Positions 1-5,695 of a stretch of 8,078 nucleotides of DNA are shown one piece after another. Position 1 is the first letter of the stretch. The number at the start of each line of letters is the position of its first letter. A model generated the notes under the pieces. That model ran no database searches and was not told the origin of the DNA. It worked only from the letters and a program-made list of their open reading frames with translations. The DNA is from Lachnospiraceae bacterium (GTDB taxonomy: Bacteria > Bacillota_A > Clostridia > Lachnospirales > Lachnospiraceae). The position numbers and the translations under genes were made by a program. The DNA lies in NCBI GenBank assembly GCA_017632755.1, contig JAGBQU010000205.1, forward strand, positions 1 through 8,078. Reading direction: 5' to 3'.

Positions 1-100
1 CCTTATCAATAAGTCTGAGCATATGATCCTGCGGGACAAGGTCATCCATGCTCACAATCTGCATCTGCTCACGTTTTCTTTCGGTATTAGAAGTCATCAT
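1..100 (-). CDS. IS1182-family transposase, N-terminal fragment (runs off the left edge)
   Basis: Only the first 33 codons are inside the window. The minus strand reads from ATG at 100 with no stop: it opens MMTSNTERKREQMQIVSMDD and continues LVPQDHMLRLIDK. The pattern 'EQMQIVSMDDLVPQDHMLRLIDK' resembles the amino end of IS1182-type DDE transposases, which usually begin with a glutamine-rich start, then 'LVP.DH.LR.ID', before the catalytic region. That assignment is from memory of the family, not a search. A GGTGGAG-like ribosome binding site lies about 107-115, and an extended -10 box lies upstream at 135-143. The second ATG (97) is an equally possible start. The catalytic DDE residues and the far end of the element are outside the window, so whether the element is intact cannot be told. 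Confidence 0.75.
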   Translation of the reverse strand, partial: MMTSNTERKREQMQIVSMDDLVPQDHMLRLIDK

Positions 101-134
101 AAGTACAATCTCCACCCCCAACTTTGATACTTCT

Positions 135-143
135 ATTATAACA
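135..143 (-). promoter_or_regulatory. Extended -10 promoter box for the transposase
   Basis: Read on the minus strand, the sequence is TGTTATAAT: a perfect -10 hexamer preceded by the TGn extension. The best -35 at 17-bp spacing is TGTGAT, which is poor, consistent with a promoter that depends on the extended -10. It lies about 35 bases upstream of the transposase ATG at 100. Confidence 0.55.
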
Positions 144-145
144 GA

Positions 146-190
146 AAAAGTGCCGCAATCACAGATAAATACTGGATTTGTGACACTTTT
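146..190. repeat. Imperfect inverted repeat at the probable outer end of the insertion sequence
   Basis: AAAAGTG at 146-152 is matched by CACTTTT at 184-190. Pairing continues imperfectly inward (CCGCAATC against GATTTGTGA, with mismatches and one bulge). It sits between the transposase promoter and the terminator of the chemotaxis gene, where the element should end. It may be a subterminal transposase-binding structure or a hairpin limiting read-through into the transposase. The other terminus is outside the window, so terminal inverted repeats and target duplication cannot be defined. Confidence 0.4.
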
Positions 191-196
191 ACGCAG

Positions 197-221
197 AAAA
201 ATCCACGGCTGTTGCCGTGGA
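197..221 (-). terminator. Rho-independent terminator downstream of the chemotaxis receptor gene
   Basis: On the minus strand, TCCACGGC and GCCGTGGA form a perfect 8-bp, G+C-rich stem (214-221 with 202-209) closed by a 4-base loop. Five T's follow at 201-197. It is the second of two hairpins met after the receptor stop codon, and the one with the proper T tract in that direction. Confidence 0.75.
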
Positions 222-238
222 CTTTGTCTTCAGTCTGA

Positions 239-273
239 AAGGTGTATCAGAAATCTGATACACCTTCTTTTTT
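239..273 (+). terminator. Perfect 12-bp hairpin with T tract on the plus strand
   Basis: AAGGTGTATCAG (239-250) pairs with CTGATACACCTT (255-266) around an AAAT loop, followed on the plus strand by a C and six T's (268-273). In the minus direction the tail is only CCTTTCAG, so it is better as a plus-strand terminator. No plus-strand gene leads into it, so it may block transcription coming out of the insertion sequence toward the receptor gene, or it may be the first half of a two-hairpin 3' end for the receptor mRNA. Confidence 0.6.
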
Positions 274-290
274 ATTATATGATATTCCGC

Positions 291-1667
291 TTAATATACC
301 TGGAAAACATTCATCTCGCTGATGAGTTCGTCGGATGCCTTGTTCAGAGTCAGTGTAGCATCACGCATGCTGTCGATGGTAGCTGCCAGCTCTTCCGACG
401 CTGCCGCGGTCTCCTGCGACGTTGCCGCATTTGCCTCTGCAATGGAGGACAGTTTCTCTACTGCCATGACCACCTGATCCTTTGCATCACCCAGAACACT
501 GGTGCTGTTCGCGATCGTCTCGATCTCGCTCATGGTAGCTTGAAGCTCACTGTTTACATTCTCAAATACGGATTTGGTAGACTCAACCTTGTCCGCCTGA
601 AGACCGATGATCGCATCAACCGTATTCATGGTCTTAACAGCCTGCTCAGACTCCTGCAGCAGGTTGTTGATGATATCCTCAATGGATTTGGTTGACTGCT
701 TGGACTGCTCAGCCAGATTCTTGATCTGCTCAGCTACAACGGCAAATCCGCGTCCGCTTTCTCCTGCTCTTGCCGCCTCGATGGAAGCATTCAGGGCAAG
801 CAGGTTTGTCTCGTTTGCGATCGATGCGATGAGATCCGTCGCCTTATGGATCGACTGTGCAGACTCATTGGTCGTGTTCGTCTGCTCATATATGATAGCA
901 ATCTGCTTTTTCACCTTTTCCGAAATGTTCTGAAGCTCTCCGACAATCTCCACACCGTCTTCGCCGCCCTTCTTCATGGCAGAAGCACTCGCCATAAGTG
1001 CGTGCACTGCAGAGGTTGTCTCCTCGATACCGACATCGATCTTTCTTACGGCATCGGAAACGGTCTGTGTCTCCATCGCCTGCGTGGTCGCGCTGTTTGC
1101 CATATCCGACATGGATTTTGCAACTTCATCCGAAACGGAGCTTGTATGCGCACTCATCTTCTCGAGCTGGGATGCGGAGTCGAGCACGACATCAGAGGTG
1201 TTACCGACGGTGATGATCAGGCTGCGAAGTGCTGAAAGTACATCCGTCACGCGTCTCGCCAGGACACCCATCTCATCAAAGCGGGCTCTGTCTGACTTGG
1301 CGATCTCCTTGGTCATATCTCCGGAAGCAGCCGTCTCCAAAACAGCCATAACATTGTTGAGCGTCTTGACAAACTTACCAAGAACAATCTGGCAGACAAC
1401 GCTCGAAATAACGATTGCCAGAATCATTGTGACAACGATCGCGATGACCTGCTTGCGCAAAACTTCGGGATCAATAACACCCTTCGCCATGGCGACGATG
1501 TCCGCAAGTGTGATAAGCATTGCGATCAAAATCGGCAGGATGACGAGAGCCTGTATCTTTAGATTAATCGGTACGGATTTTCTCCCGCTCATTTCCAATT
1601 TCTTGTCAAGCATCTCATCCACTGCGTTTTCCATCTCTTCCTTCATAGCTTCATAATTCTCTTCCAT
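291..1667 (-). CDS. Methyl-accepting chemotaxis protein with minimal extracellular region
   Basis: A membrane chemoreceptor that would signal through CheW/CheA to the flagellar motor. The 458-residue product has a charged cytoplasmic start (1-34), a membrane helix at about 38-61, a linker of only about 12 residues, a second helix at about 74-97, a HAMP linker to about 148, and a long coiled-coil signalling domain. The highly conserved hairpin tip is visible at 281-320 ([20 protein letters not shown], then [17 protein letters not shown]). A probable adaptation/methylation segment lies at 411-428 ([13 protein letters not shown]). There is no C-terminal CheR/CheB tether pentapeptide; the protein ends FQVY. 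The start is supported by AGAGG at 1675-1679, seven bases from ATG, with GGAGG just upstream. It is probably transcribed alone and ends at the hairpins at 197-266. Most receptors have a 100-250-residue sensor between the two helices; here it is essentially absent, so the stimulus must be sensed in the membrane, the HAMP region or the cytoplasm, or through a partner. Confidence 0.93.
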   Translation of the reverse strand: MEENYEAMKEEMENAVDEMLDKKLEMSGRKSVPINLKIQALVILPILIAMLITLADIVAMAKGVIDPEVLRKQVIAIVVTMILAIVISSVVCQIVLGKFVKTLNNVMAVLETAASGDMTKEIAKSDRARFDEMGVLARRVTDVLSALRSLIITVGNTSDVVLDSASQLEKMSAHTSSVSDEVAKSMSDMANSATTQAMETQTVSDAVRKIDVGIEETTSAVHALMASASAMKKGGEDGVEIVGELQNISEKVKKQIAIIYEQTNTTNESAQSIHKATDLIASIANETNLLALNASIEAARAGESGRGFAVVAEQIKNLAEQSKQSTKSIEDIINNLLQESEQAVKTMNTVDAIIGLQADKVESTKSVFENVNSELQATMSEIETIANSTSVLGDAKDQVVMAVEKLSSIAEANAATSQETAAASEELAATIDSMRDATLTLNKASDELISEMNVFQVY

Positions 1668-1704
1668 GTTGCAACCTCTCCTCCAGTATAAATCTTTTGC
1701 ATTT

Positions 1705-1731
1705 CCTCAGGCTACCCCAATGACCTCAGGC
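1705..1731. repeat. Direct repeat CCTCAGGC x2 in the leader of the chemotaxis gene
   Basis: CCTCAGGC occurs at 1705-1712 and 1724-1731, a 19-base period, and each copy is almost self-complementary. TGCAT (1698-1702) and ATGCA (1732-1736) flank the pair in inverted orientation. It lies 38-64 bases upstream of the receptor ATG, probably within its 5' leader. It could be an operator or an RNA structure; no known motif was recognised. The wider gap, 1668-1777, is A+T-rich on its far side and includes a TATAAT on the minus strand at 1767-1762 without a convincing -35. Confidence 0.3.
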
Positions 1732-1777
1732 ATGCATCCGTCAAAATATATATTTCAAACGATTATAATTTATTTTA

Positions 1778-2149
1778 TCATATTTTTTCACAATTTGAAA
1801 GATAATCTTTCAAAAATAGTGGATAATTTTGCTGTTTGCCGAGAATTTGACAGACAATCCCGCAATCCCGCCTCGCCTCATGGATCTTCGCCTCGAGAAT
1901 CGAAGGATTTCGGATGATCTCCTCCTTCTTTTTTTTCGTCAGACTCTTGACAAAATGCTCCAACCGACAGGCATCGCTCCACGAATCCACCGTCCAAACC
2001 ATGCAAAGCTGCTCAGGCTTTCTGCTCTTTGTGTATTTGGCTCCTTCCTTTTTACCATAATAATGTGCATCCATCCTATGATACAGATCCTTCGTGATCC
2101 CGGTGTAGATCGATCGATCCTCGCACCGGATCATATAGAGATAATTCAT
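1778..2149 (-). CDS. GIY-YIG nuclease-superfamily small protein (UPF0213/YhbQ-YazA type)
   Basis: A 123-residue protein built on a compact GIY-YIG fold. Visible hallmarks are Y3-L-Y (the 'GIY' strand), Y15-T-G-I-T ('YIG' strand), R25 on the following helix, the A37-K-Y-T-K-S-R block, and E64 in R-L-E-H-F-V-K, the usual metal-binding glutamate position. Small stand-alone members are usually about 80-100 residues; residues 82-123 form an extra tail without recognised homology. The frame stays open to an ATG at 2332, but ATG 2149 is chosen: it starts exactly at the domain, it has AGGAG at 2159-2163 nine bases away, and the extra 61 residues would cover the promoter-like sequences at 2240-2314. 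The biological role of these small proteins is not well settled; a structure-specific nuclease acting on DNA is expected from the fold. The neighbours give no further clue. Confidence 0.82.
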   Translation of the reverse strand: MNYLYMIRCEDRSIYTGITKDLYHRMDAHYYGKKEGAKYTKSRKPEQLCMVWTVDSWSDACRLEHFVKSLTKKKKEEIIRNPSILEAKIHEARRDCGIVCQILGKQQNYPLFLKDYLSNCEKI

Positions 2150-2158
2150 AGATTGCCA

Positions 2159-2163
2159 CTCCT
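2159..2163 (-). promoter_or_regulatory. Ribosome binding site fixing the GIY-YIG start at 2149
   Basis: The minus strand reads AGGAG, then nine bases, then ATG at 2149. The more distant in-frame ATG at 2332 lacks comparable conserved protein sequence behind it, so this site decides the start. Confidence 0.65.
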
Positions 2164-2239
2164 GTACTTTACAAGACCCATGATCCCCGGAATCCTTTTC
2201 TGCCGCTGTCATACCGGTAAAAACGGTTCCGGTATCCTT

Positions 2240-2268
2240 AGTATGGTACATCCCTTCCACCTTTGCAA
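2240..2268 (-). promoter_or_regulatory. Candidate sigma-A promoter for the GIY-YIG gene
   Basis: On the minus strand, TTGCAA (2268-2263), a 17-base spacer and CATACT (2245-2240). Start of transcription would be near 2233, giving a leader of about 80 bases. An inverted repeat ATACCGG/CCGGTAT (2211-2217 and 2229-2235) lies at the very start of that leader. Moderate match only. Confidence 0.4.
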
Positions 2269-2286
2269 GCGCCATCGCAAAAAACT

Positions 2287-2314
2287 TTGCAGTCCACCGG
2301 AAATGTGCTAAGAT
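2287..2314 (+). promoter_or_regulatory. Candidate sigma-A promoter for the EamA transporter gene
   Basis: TTGCAG (2287-2292), a 16-base spacer and TAAGAT (2309-2314), with TGC directly before the -10 as an extended -10. It is divergent from the GIY-YIG promoter and about 50 bases upstream of the transporter ATG. Confidence 0.45.
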
Positions 2315-2363
2315 ATCACATGATGATTTCAAAAAAACACATTCGGAAAGACAGGTTTGCTCT

Positions 2364-3290
2364 ATGAATAAGATACAGATACGACACAGCTTTTATTTGT
2401 TGCTTACAGCCAGCATCTGGGGACTGGCCTTTGTGGCACAGAGTGTGGCTGCCAATTATATCAGACCCTTTACCTTCAACGGGATCCGCTGCATCATAGG
2501 CGGTTTTGTCCTGATCCCTGCGGTCATCCTTCTCGGCAGGAAACCAAAAGAGCAGGCGGAGGCTTCCACCTTACGGACAGATCCTCGACCGGACTCTGGC
2601 AAAAAAGATACTCTTCTTGGCGGCTTTTTGTGCGGCCTGTGCCTGCTTGCCGGTTCCGTCTTACAGCAATTCGGTATCGAGCAGTCCACCGTGGGAAAGG
2701 CCGGTTTCATCACGGCATTCTATATTGTTCTTGTGCCGCTCACGGGTCTGCTTTTTGGCAGGAAAGTGCGGGCACTGATCTGGCTGAGCGTCATTCTGGC
2801 ACTGGGCGGCCTGTTTCTTTTGTGCATACGCATAGAGGAGGGCTTTTCCTTTGAGAGGGGCGATCTACTCCTTTTGCTGGGTGCCTTTGCCTTCACCGCA
2901 CACATCTTATGCATCGATCATTTCGTGCAGAAGGTGAATGGCGTGTTGCTTTCCATGGAACAGTTTTTTGTCTGCGGCTTTCTGAGTCTGGCTGTCATGG
3001 TCCTCGTGGAAAAACCGGAAATGGAACAGATCCTGCAAGCCGGGATCCCGCTGCTGTATGCCGGAGTGATGTCCTGCGGTGTTGCTTACACGCTACAGGT
3101 GGTCGGTCAAAATGATATGAATCCCGCCATCGCGTCCCTGATCCTGAGCCTTGAATCGGTCGTGAGCGCTCTGTCCGGCTGGCTCATCCTTCATGAGAGA
3201 CTGAGCATCAAGGAGATCGCCGGCTGCTTGCTGATGTTCATTGCGGTTGCCCTGACCTGCCTTCCGGCACCGGACCGGAAGAAGGCGTGA
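2364..3290 (+). CDS. EamA/DMT-family transporter (drug/metabolite exporter superfamily)
   Basis: A 308-residue inner-membrane protein with the ten-helix, two-repeat layout of the DMT superfamily. The first EamA half begins at about residue 10 (LLLTASIWGLAFVAQSVA, a typical first helix) and runs to about 155. The second begins at about 166 (GDLLLLLGAFAFTAHIL) and ends near 300. The signature near the end, LSLESVVSALSGWLILHERL at about 261-280, is the usual position of the conserved glutamate and the 'G..L..E.L' turn. A polar loop at 60-82 separates helices 2 and 3. The substrate cannot be predicted; members export amino acids, purines or other metabolites. The ribosome binding site is weak (ACAGG at 2351-2355, eight bases from ATG). 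The last 53 bases overlap the 3' end of the opposing deacetylase gene, and there is no intrinsic terminator with a T tract after the stop. Confidence 0.9.
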   Translation: MNKIQIRHSFYLLLTASIWGLAFVAQSVAANYIRPFTFNGIRCIIGGFVLIPAVILLGRKPKEQAEASTLRTDPRPDSGKKDTLLGGFLCGLCLLAGSVLQQFGIEQSTVGKAGFITAFYIVLVPLTGLLFGRKVRALIWLSVILALGGLFLLCIRIEEGFSFERGDLLLLLGAFAFTAHILCIDHFVQKVNGVLLSMEQFFVCGFLSLAVMVLVEKPEMEQILQAGIPLLYAGVMSCGVAYTLQVVGQNDMNPAIASLILSLESVVSALSGWLILHERLSIKEIAGCLLMFIAVALTCLPAPDRKKA

Positions 3291-4080
3291 TCAGATCTCC
3301 CAGCGTGCCAAAACGATATCCCATCTCCTCCCATCTGGTCAGAAGCTCGTCGAGAATTTCTGCATTGGTCTTTGAGGTACTGTGCAGCAGCACGATCGCA
3401 CCCGGATGCACCCTTCCAAGCAGCTTGGAGAATGCCTCCTCCTTTGTAGGCTGCTTATCCTCATACCAGTCCACATAGGCGAGGCTCCAGAAAAAAGTAT
3501 GATAGCCCAGATCCTTTGCCATCTGCAGATTTTCCTCACAATACTTTCCCTGCGGAGGCCGGTAAAATTTTGCAAGCTCTGTGCCCGTGATCCGGCCAAA
3601 GAGCTCCTCCACATCCGCGATCTCCTTTTCAAACAGCTCTCTTTCTGCCGTAGACATATCCCGGTGGTGGTATGTGTGGTTACCTACACTGTGACCGTCT
3701 GCTACCATGCGTTTTACCAACTCCGGGCTGGTTTCCAGATAATTCCCAACGACAAAAAAGGTTGCCCTCACCTTATGCTTTTGCAATGCATCCAGAATCT
3801 TTGCGGTATTCCCGTTCTCATAGCCCGCATCAAAGGTCAGATAGAGGACTTTGTCCTGCGTATCATCCAGAAAATGCGCGTTATACCGCGACAGCTCATC
3901 CTGCGTGCGGTTTCCGGTCGGTTTTTCACCCTCCTGCCCGAATCCGAGTCCCCAGCTCTCACCGGCATGCCCTGCGGAGGAAGTCTCTCTCTCCTGCTGC
4001 ATAAAGCGGAATGTGGCCGTGCCGAGCAGATACACGGCCAGACAGGCGGCCAGTGTCTGTAATATGGCTTTTTTTCTCAT
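3238..4080 (-). CDS. pdaA: PdaA-like polysaccharide deacetylase (spore cortex muramic delta-lactam synthesis)
   Basis: A 280-residue secreted or membrane-anchored NodB-fold deacetylase. Residues 1-27 are a signal anchor (MRKKAILQTLAACLAVYLLG), 28-75 a low-complexity linker, 76-265 the catalytic domain. Motifs: TFDAGYENG (82-90), HSVGNHTYHH (130-139) with H135 and H139 as likely metal ligands, RPPQGK (174-179), AYVDWYED (201-208), and AIVLLHS (228-234). The 'LTFD.GYENG' and 'FWS.A.VDW' blocks match Bacillus subtilis PdaA as I remember it, where this enzyme removes the N-acetyl group from muramic acid after CwlD, allowing delta-lactam formation in spore cortex. Usual NodB enzymes have TFDD; here the second aspartate is Ala85 (Asn in B. 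subtilis PdaA), consistent with the PdaA subgroup. GAGG at 4090-4093, nine bases from ATG, supports the start. The C-terminal 15 or so residues (PSSGPVPEGRSGQPQ) are encoded inside the end of the opposing transporter gene and look unconserved. It stands alone, preceded by the niaR terminator hairpin. Confidence 0.87.
   Translation of the reverse strand: MRKKAILQTLAACLAVYLLGTATFRFMQQERETSSAGHAGESWGLGFGQEGEKPTGNRTQDELSRYNAHFLDDTQDKVLYLTFDAGYENGNTAKILDALQKHKVRATFFVVGNYLETSPELVKRMVADGHSVGNHTYHHRDMSTAERELFEKEIADVEELFGRITGTELAKFYRPPQGKYCEENLQMAKDLGYHTFFWSLAYVDWYEDKQPTKEEAFSKLLGRVHPGAIVLLHSTSKTNAEILDELLTRWEEMGYRFGTLGDLITPSSGPVPEGRSGQPQ
3261..3281. repeat. Hairpin in the overlap of two convergent genes
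   Basis: CTTCCGG (3261-3267) pairs with CCGGAAG (3275-3281) around a 7-base loop. It lies inside both the transporter and the deacetylase coding ends. No T tract follows on either strand, so it is not a standard intrinsic terminator, but it could slow polymerases or protect mRNA 3' ends. Confidence 0.4.
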
Positions 4081-4126
4081 AAAAAATCCCCTCGATATCC
4101 TTATTTCATTATATCGTGGGGATTTT
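4081..4126 (-). terminator. Terminator-like hairpin that also covers the pdaA ribosome binding site
   Basis: AAAATCCCCTCGATAT (4083-4098) and ATATCGTGGGGATTTT (4111-4126) are 16-base arms, complementary but for one mismatch (4092/4117), around a 12-base loop. Read on the minus strand the stem is followed by U's (4086-4081) and then immediately by the pdaA ATG. This is a good intrinsic terminator for the nadB-nadC-niaR operon, whose stop is at 4194. The 3' arm contains GAGGGG, the pdaA Shine-Dalgarno, so any read-through transcript would have that site paired. The plus strand also has a T-rich tail (4123-4132), so it could act in both directions. Confidence 0.75.
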
Positions 4127-4136
4127 ATTTTTATGC
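4107..4136 (-). promoter_or_regulatory. Candidate sigma-G-like sporulation promoter of pdaA
   Basis: On the minus strand, GCATA (4136-4132) fits the forespore -35 consensus GHATR as I recall it. After 18 bases comes TATAATG (4113-4107), which matches the -10 consensus CATNHTA at five of seven positions. B. subtilis pdaA is a sigma-G gene, so this is the expected class. TATAAT alone could also be a sigma-A -10, but there is no good -35 at 17 bases. Predicted transcription start near 4100 lies in the hairpin loop. Confidence 0.4.
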
Positions 4137-4193
4137 TTCAGTATTCCTTCGTCACATCCGTAAGGCCATTGCAGCGAAGGACGGGACGTTGAT

Positions 4194-4802
4194 TTACCTT
4201 ATCGTATTCTTTGTGGGAAACATTCTTTTTTCCAAACAGCATTCCGTATCCTCCTGTTTTTCGGCATTCCAAAAGTCCACCGGTTCATAGTCCTGCAGCT
4301 TGGCTAAAAATCCCCGCTGTGCCAACCTCTCCTGAATGAGATCGAGGATCTGCTCGCTGTCCGCGCTGACAGTATGGTAGTGATAGCCGGATGTCACATT
4401 TAAAAGAAGGCTGGATTTGCCGGATGCAAGATCACCGATTAAATTCTGCACATCCCGGCGGGAACGGATATTCATTTCGGCGCGCAGCACCCCGTACACC
4501 TTGTGATAGACAAACTCATCCTCCACTTTACCGCCAAGATCGACGATCAAAAGCAGCTCTTCCTCACATTCCTCATTGGTGTGAATGAGCTTAAACACAC
4601 GGCTGGCGGTCCGGTCTTTCTGCAGCAGATACCCTCTGTTTGTGGAAAAGATCTGCTGCCCGTTCGCACGCAGCAACGCGATATCCTGTACGATCACCTG
4701 ACGGCTGACTCCAAATCGCTGTGCGAGAGCATGTCCCGAGACCGGTCTGCTGCCTTTGGATATGATTTGCAGAATTTCCTTTCTGCGTTCTTCGCCACTC
4801 AT
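4194..4802 (-). CDS. niaR: NiaR-type repressor of NAD biosynthesis (HTH + 3H domain)
   Basis: A 202-residue transcription factor. Residues 4-60 form a winged helix-turn-helix of the HTH_11/BirA type (ALAQRFGVSRQVIVQDIALL as recognition region, wing at 51-60). Residues about 68-175 are the 3H domain that binds niacin. The metal-site pattern is visible: H74, E82, H141 and H143, the last two in GYHYHT; this spacing equals that of the Thermotoga NiaR (TM1602) nickel ligands as I recall them (79, 87, 146, 148). H100 in VYHKVYG is another conserved histidine. It is last in the nadB-nadC-niaR operon, so probably autoregulated. The start at 4802 is chosen for AAAGGA at 4810-4815, seven bases away. 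The alternative ATG at 4838 overlaps the nadC stop as TGATG, could be translationally coupled, but lacks a Shine-Dalgarno. The final ~25 residues are polar and look unconserved. Confidence 0.9.
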   Translation of the reverse strand: MSGEERRKEILQIISKGSRPVSGHALAQRFGVSRQVIVQDIALLRANGQQIFSTNRGYLLQKDRTASRVFKLIHTNEECEEELLLIVDLGGKVEDEFVYHKVYGVLRAEMNIRSRRDVQNLIGDLASGKSSLLLNVTSGYHYHTVSADSEQILDLIQERLAQRGFLAKLQDYEPVDFWNAEKQEDTECCLEKRMFPTKNTIR

Positions 4803-4809
4803 AACAAAA

Positions 4810-4815
4810 TCCTTT
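4810..4815 (-). promoter_or_regulatory. Ribosome binding site favouring niaR start 4802
   Basis: The minus strand reads AAAGGA, seven bases, ATG at 4802. The upstream alternative at 4838 is preceded by CCCGTCGACTG, with no ribosome binding site. The choice changes the protein by 12 residues. Confidence 0.6.
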
Positions 4816-4837
4816 CTTTCGTCAGCATCCTGCCGCA

Positions 4838-5695
4838 TCAGTCGACGGGATGCATGTTTTTAAGCGAGATGTCCATGATCGGCGCAGAGTGCGTCAGGGC
4901 TCCGCTGGAGATAAAATCAACGCCAAGGTCTGTCAGCTTTGCAATGTTTTCCTTTGTCACATTGCCTGAAACCTCGACCTGTGCCCTGCCTGCGATATAA
5001 TCAATGGCCTCTCTCATCTGCTCGTGCGACATGTTGTCGAGCATGATGATGTGTGCGCCTGCCTCCACGGCTTCCTTTACCATGTCAAGCGTTTCCACCT
5101 CGACCTCGATCTTGCGGACAAAAGGTGCATATTCCTTCGCCATGGCGATGGCTTTTGCCACGCTTCCGGCAGCGCCGATGTGATTGTCTTTCAGGAGCAC
5201 ACCGTCCGAGAGATTATAACGGTGATTGTTGCCACCGCCTATGCGCACGGAATATTTCTCAAAGATTCGGTTGTTCGGACTTGTCTTTCGTGTATCCAGC
5301 AGCTTTGTCTGCGTTCCTTCTAGGAGCGCTGCCACCGAATGCGTGTAGGTCGCGATCCCGCTCATGCGCTGAAGATAGTTGAGCGCTGTCCTCTCACCAC
5401 ACAGCAGCGTGCGGATATCGCCATATACCTTCGCCAGAAGCTGTCCGTTTTTTACCTCATCGCCGTCCTCGGCAAAAAACTCCACCTTGGTATTTTCATC
5501 AAGGAGCGTGAACACGCGCTCGAACACCTGCAGTCCGCAGATGATACCGTCCTGTTTACAGATCAGATCCACCTCGCCGGCCTGCGGACGGGGCATAACG
5601 CTGTTGGCGGAGACGTCCTCACTTGTGATATCCTCCTTAAGTGCGCTCAGGATGAGCGGATCTACGTTCAATCTTAATGTTACCTGATCATACAT
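4838..5695 (-). CDS. nadC: Nicotinate-nucleotide diphosphorylase (carboxylating), quinolinate phosphoribosyltransferase
   Basis: Cytoplasmic enzyme joining quinolinate and PRPP to give nicotinate mononucleotide, CO2 and pyrophosphate; third step of de novo NAD synthesis. The 285-residue length is normal. An N-terminal alpha/beta sandwich (1-110) contains GERTALNYLQRMSGIAT at 100-116. The barrel follows, with DTRKT (134-138), the GGGNNHRYNLSDGVLLKDNH phosphoribosyl/quinolinate-binding block (153-172), EVEVE (197-201), MLDN (218-221), EVSGN (241-245) and SSGALTHS (263-270). All expected basic substrate-binding residues of these motifs appear present. AGAGG lies about eight bases before ATG. The start overlaps the nadB stop by eight bases and the stop touches a possible niaR start, indicating one polycistronic, probably translationally coupled transcript. 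Confidence 0.97.
   Translation of the reverse strand: MYDQVTLRLNVDPLILSALKEDITSEDVSANSVMPRPQAGEVDLICKQDGIICGLQVFERVFTLLDENTKVEFFAEDGDEVKNGQLLAKVYGDIRTLLCGERTALNYLQRMSGIATYTHSVAALLEGTQTKLLDTRKTSPNNRIFEKYSVRIGGGNNHRYNLSDGVLLKDNHIGAAGSVAKAIAMAKEYAPFVRKIEVEVETLDMVKEAVEAGAHIIMLDNMSHEQMREAIDYIAGRAQVEVSGNVTKENIAKLTDLGVDFISSGALTHSAPIMDISLKNMHPVD

Noticed and set aside
976..1656. A 226-codon plus-strand open frame opposite the chemotaxis gene
   Set aside because: It is the mirror of the conserved receptor signalling domain, has no recognisable domain and no convincing ribosome binding site; the minus-strand gene explains the sequence.
1668..1777. A cyclic-di-GMP riboswitch or a flagellar sigma-factor promoter ahead of the chemoreceptor
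   Set aside because: Neither the GEMM core nor the GCCGATA-type -10 is present in the gap.
2150..2332. A 61-residue N-terminal extension of the GIY-YIG protein
   Set aside because: No recognised domain, it covers promoter-like sequences for both flanking genes, and a good AGGAG sits before the internal ATG where homology begins.
3382..4062. A 226-codon plus-strand open frame opposite the deacetylase
   Set aside because: It is antisense to all the conserved deacetylase motifs, with arginine/cysteine-rich, low-complexity composition typical of a shadow frame.
4803..4838. A 12-residue longer NiaR start
   Set aside because: No Shine-Dalgarno and no conserved residues in the extension; kept only as a possible coupled start.
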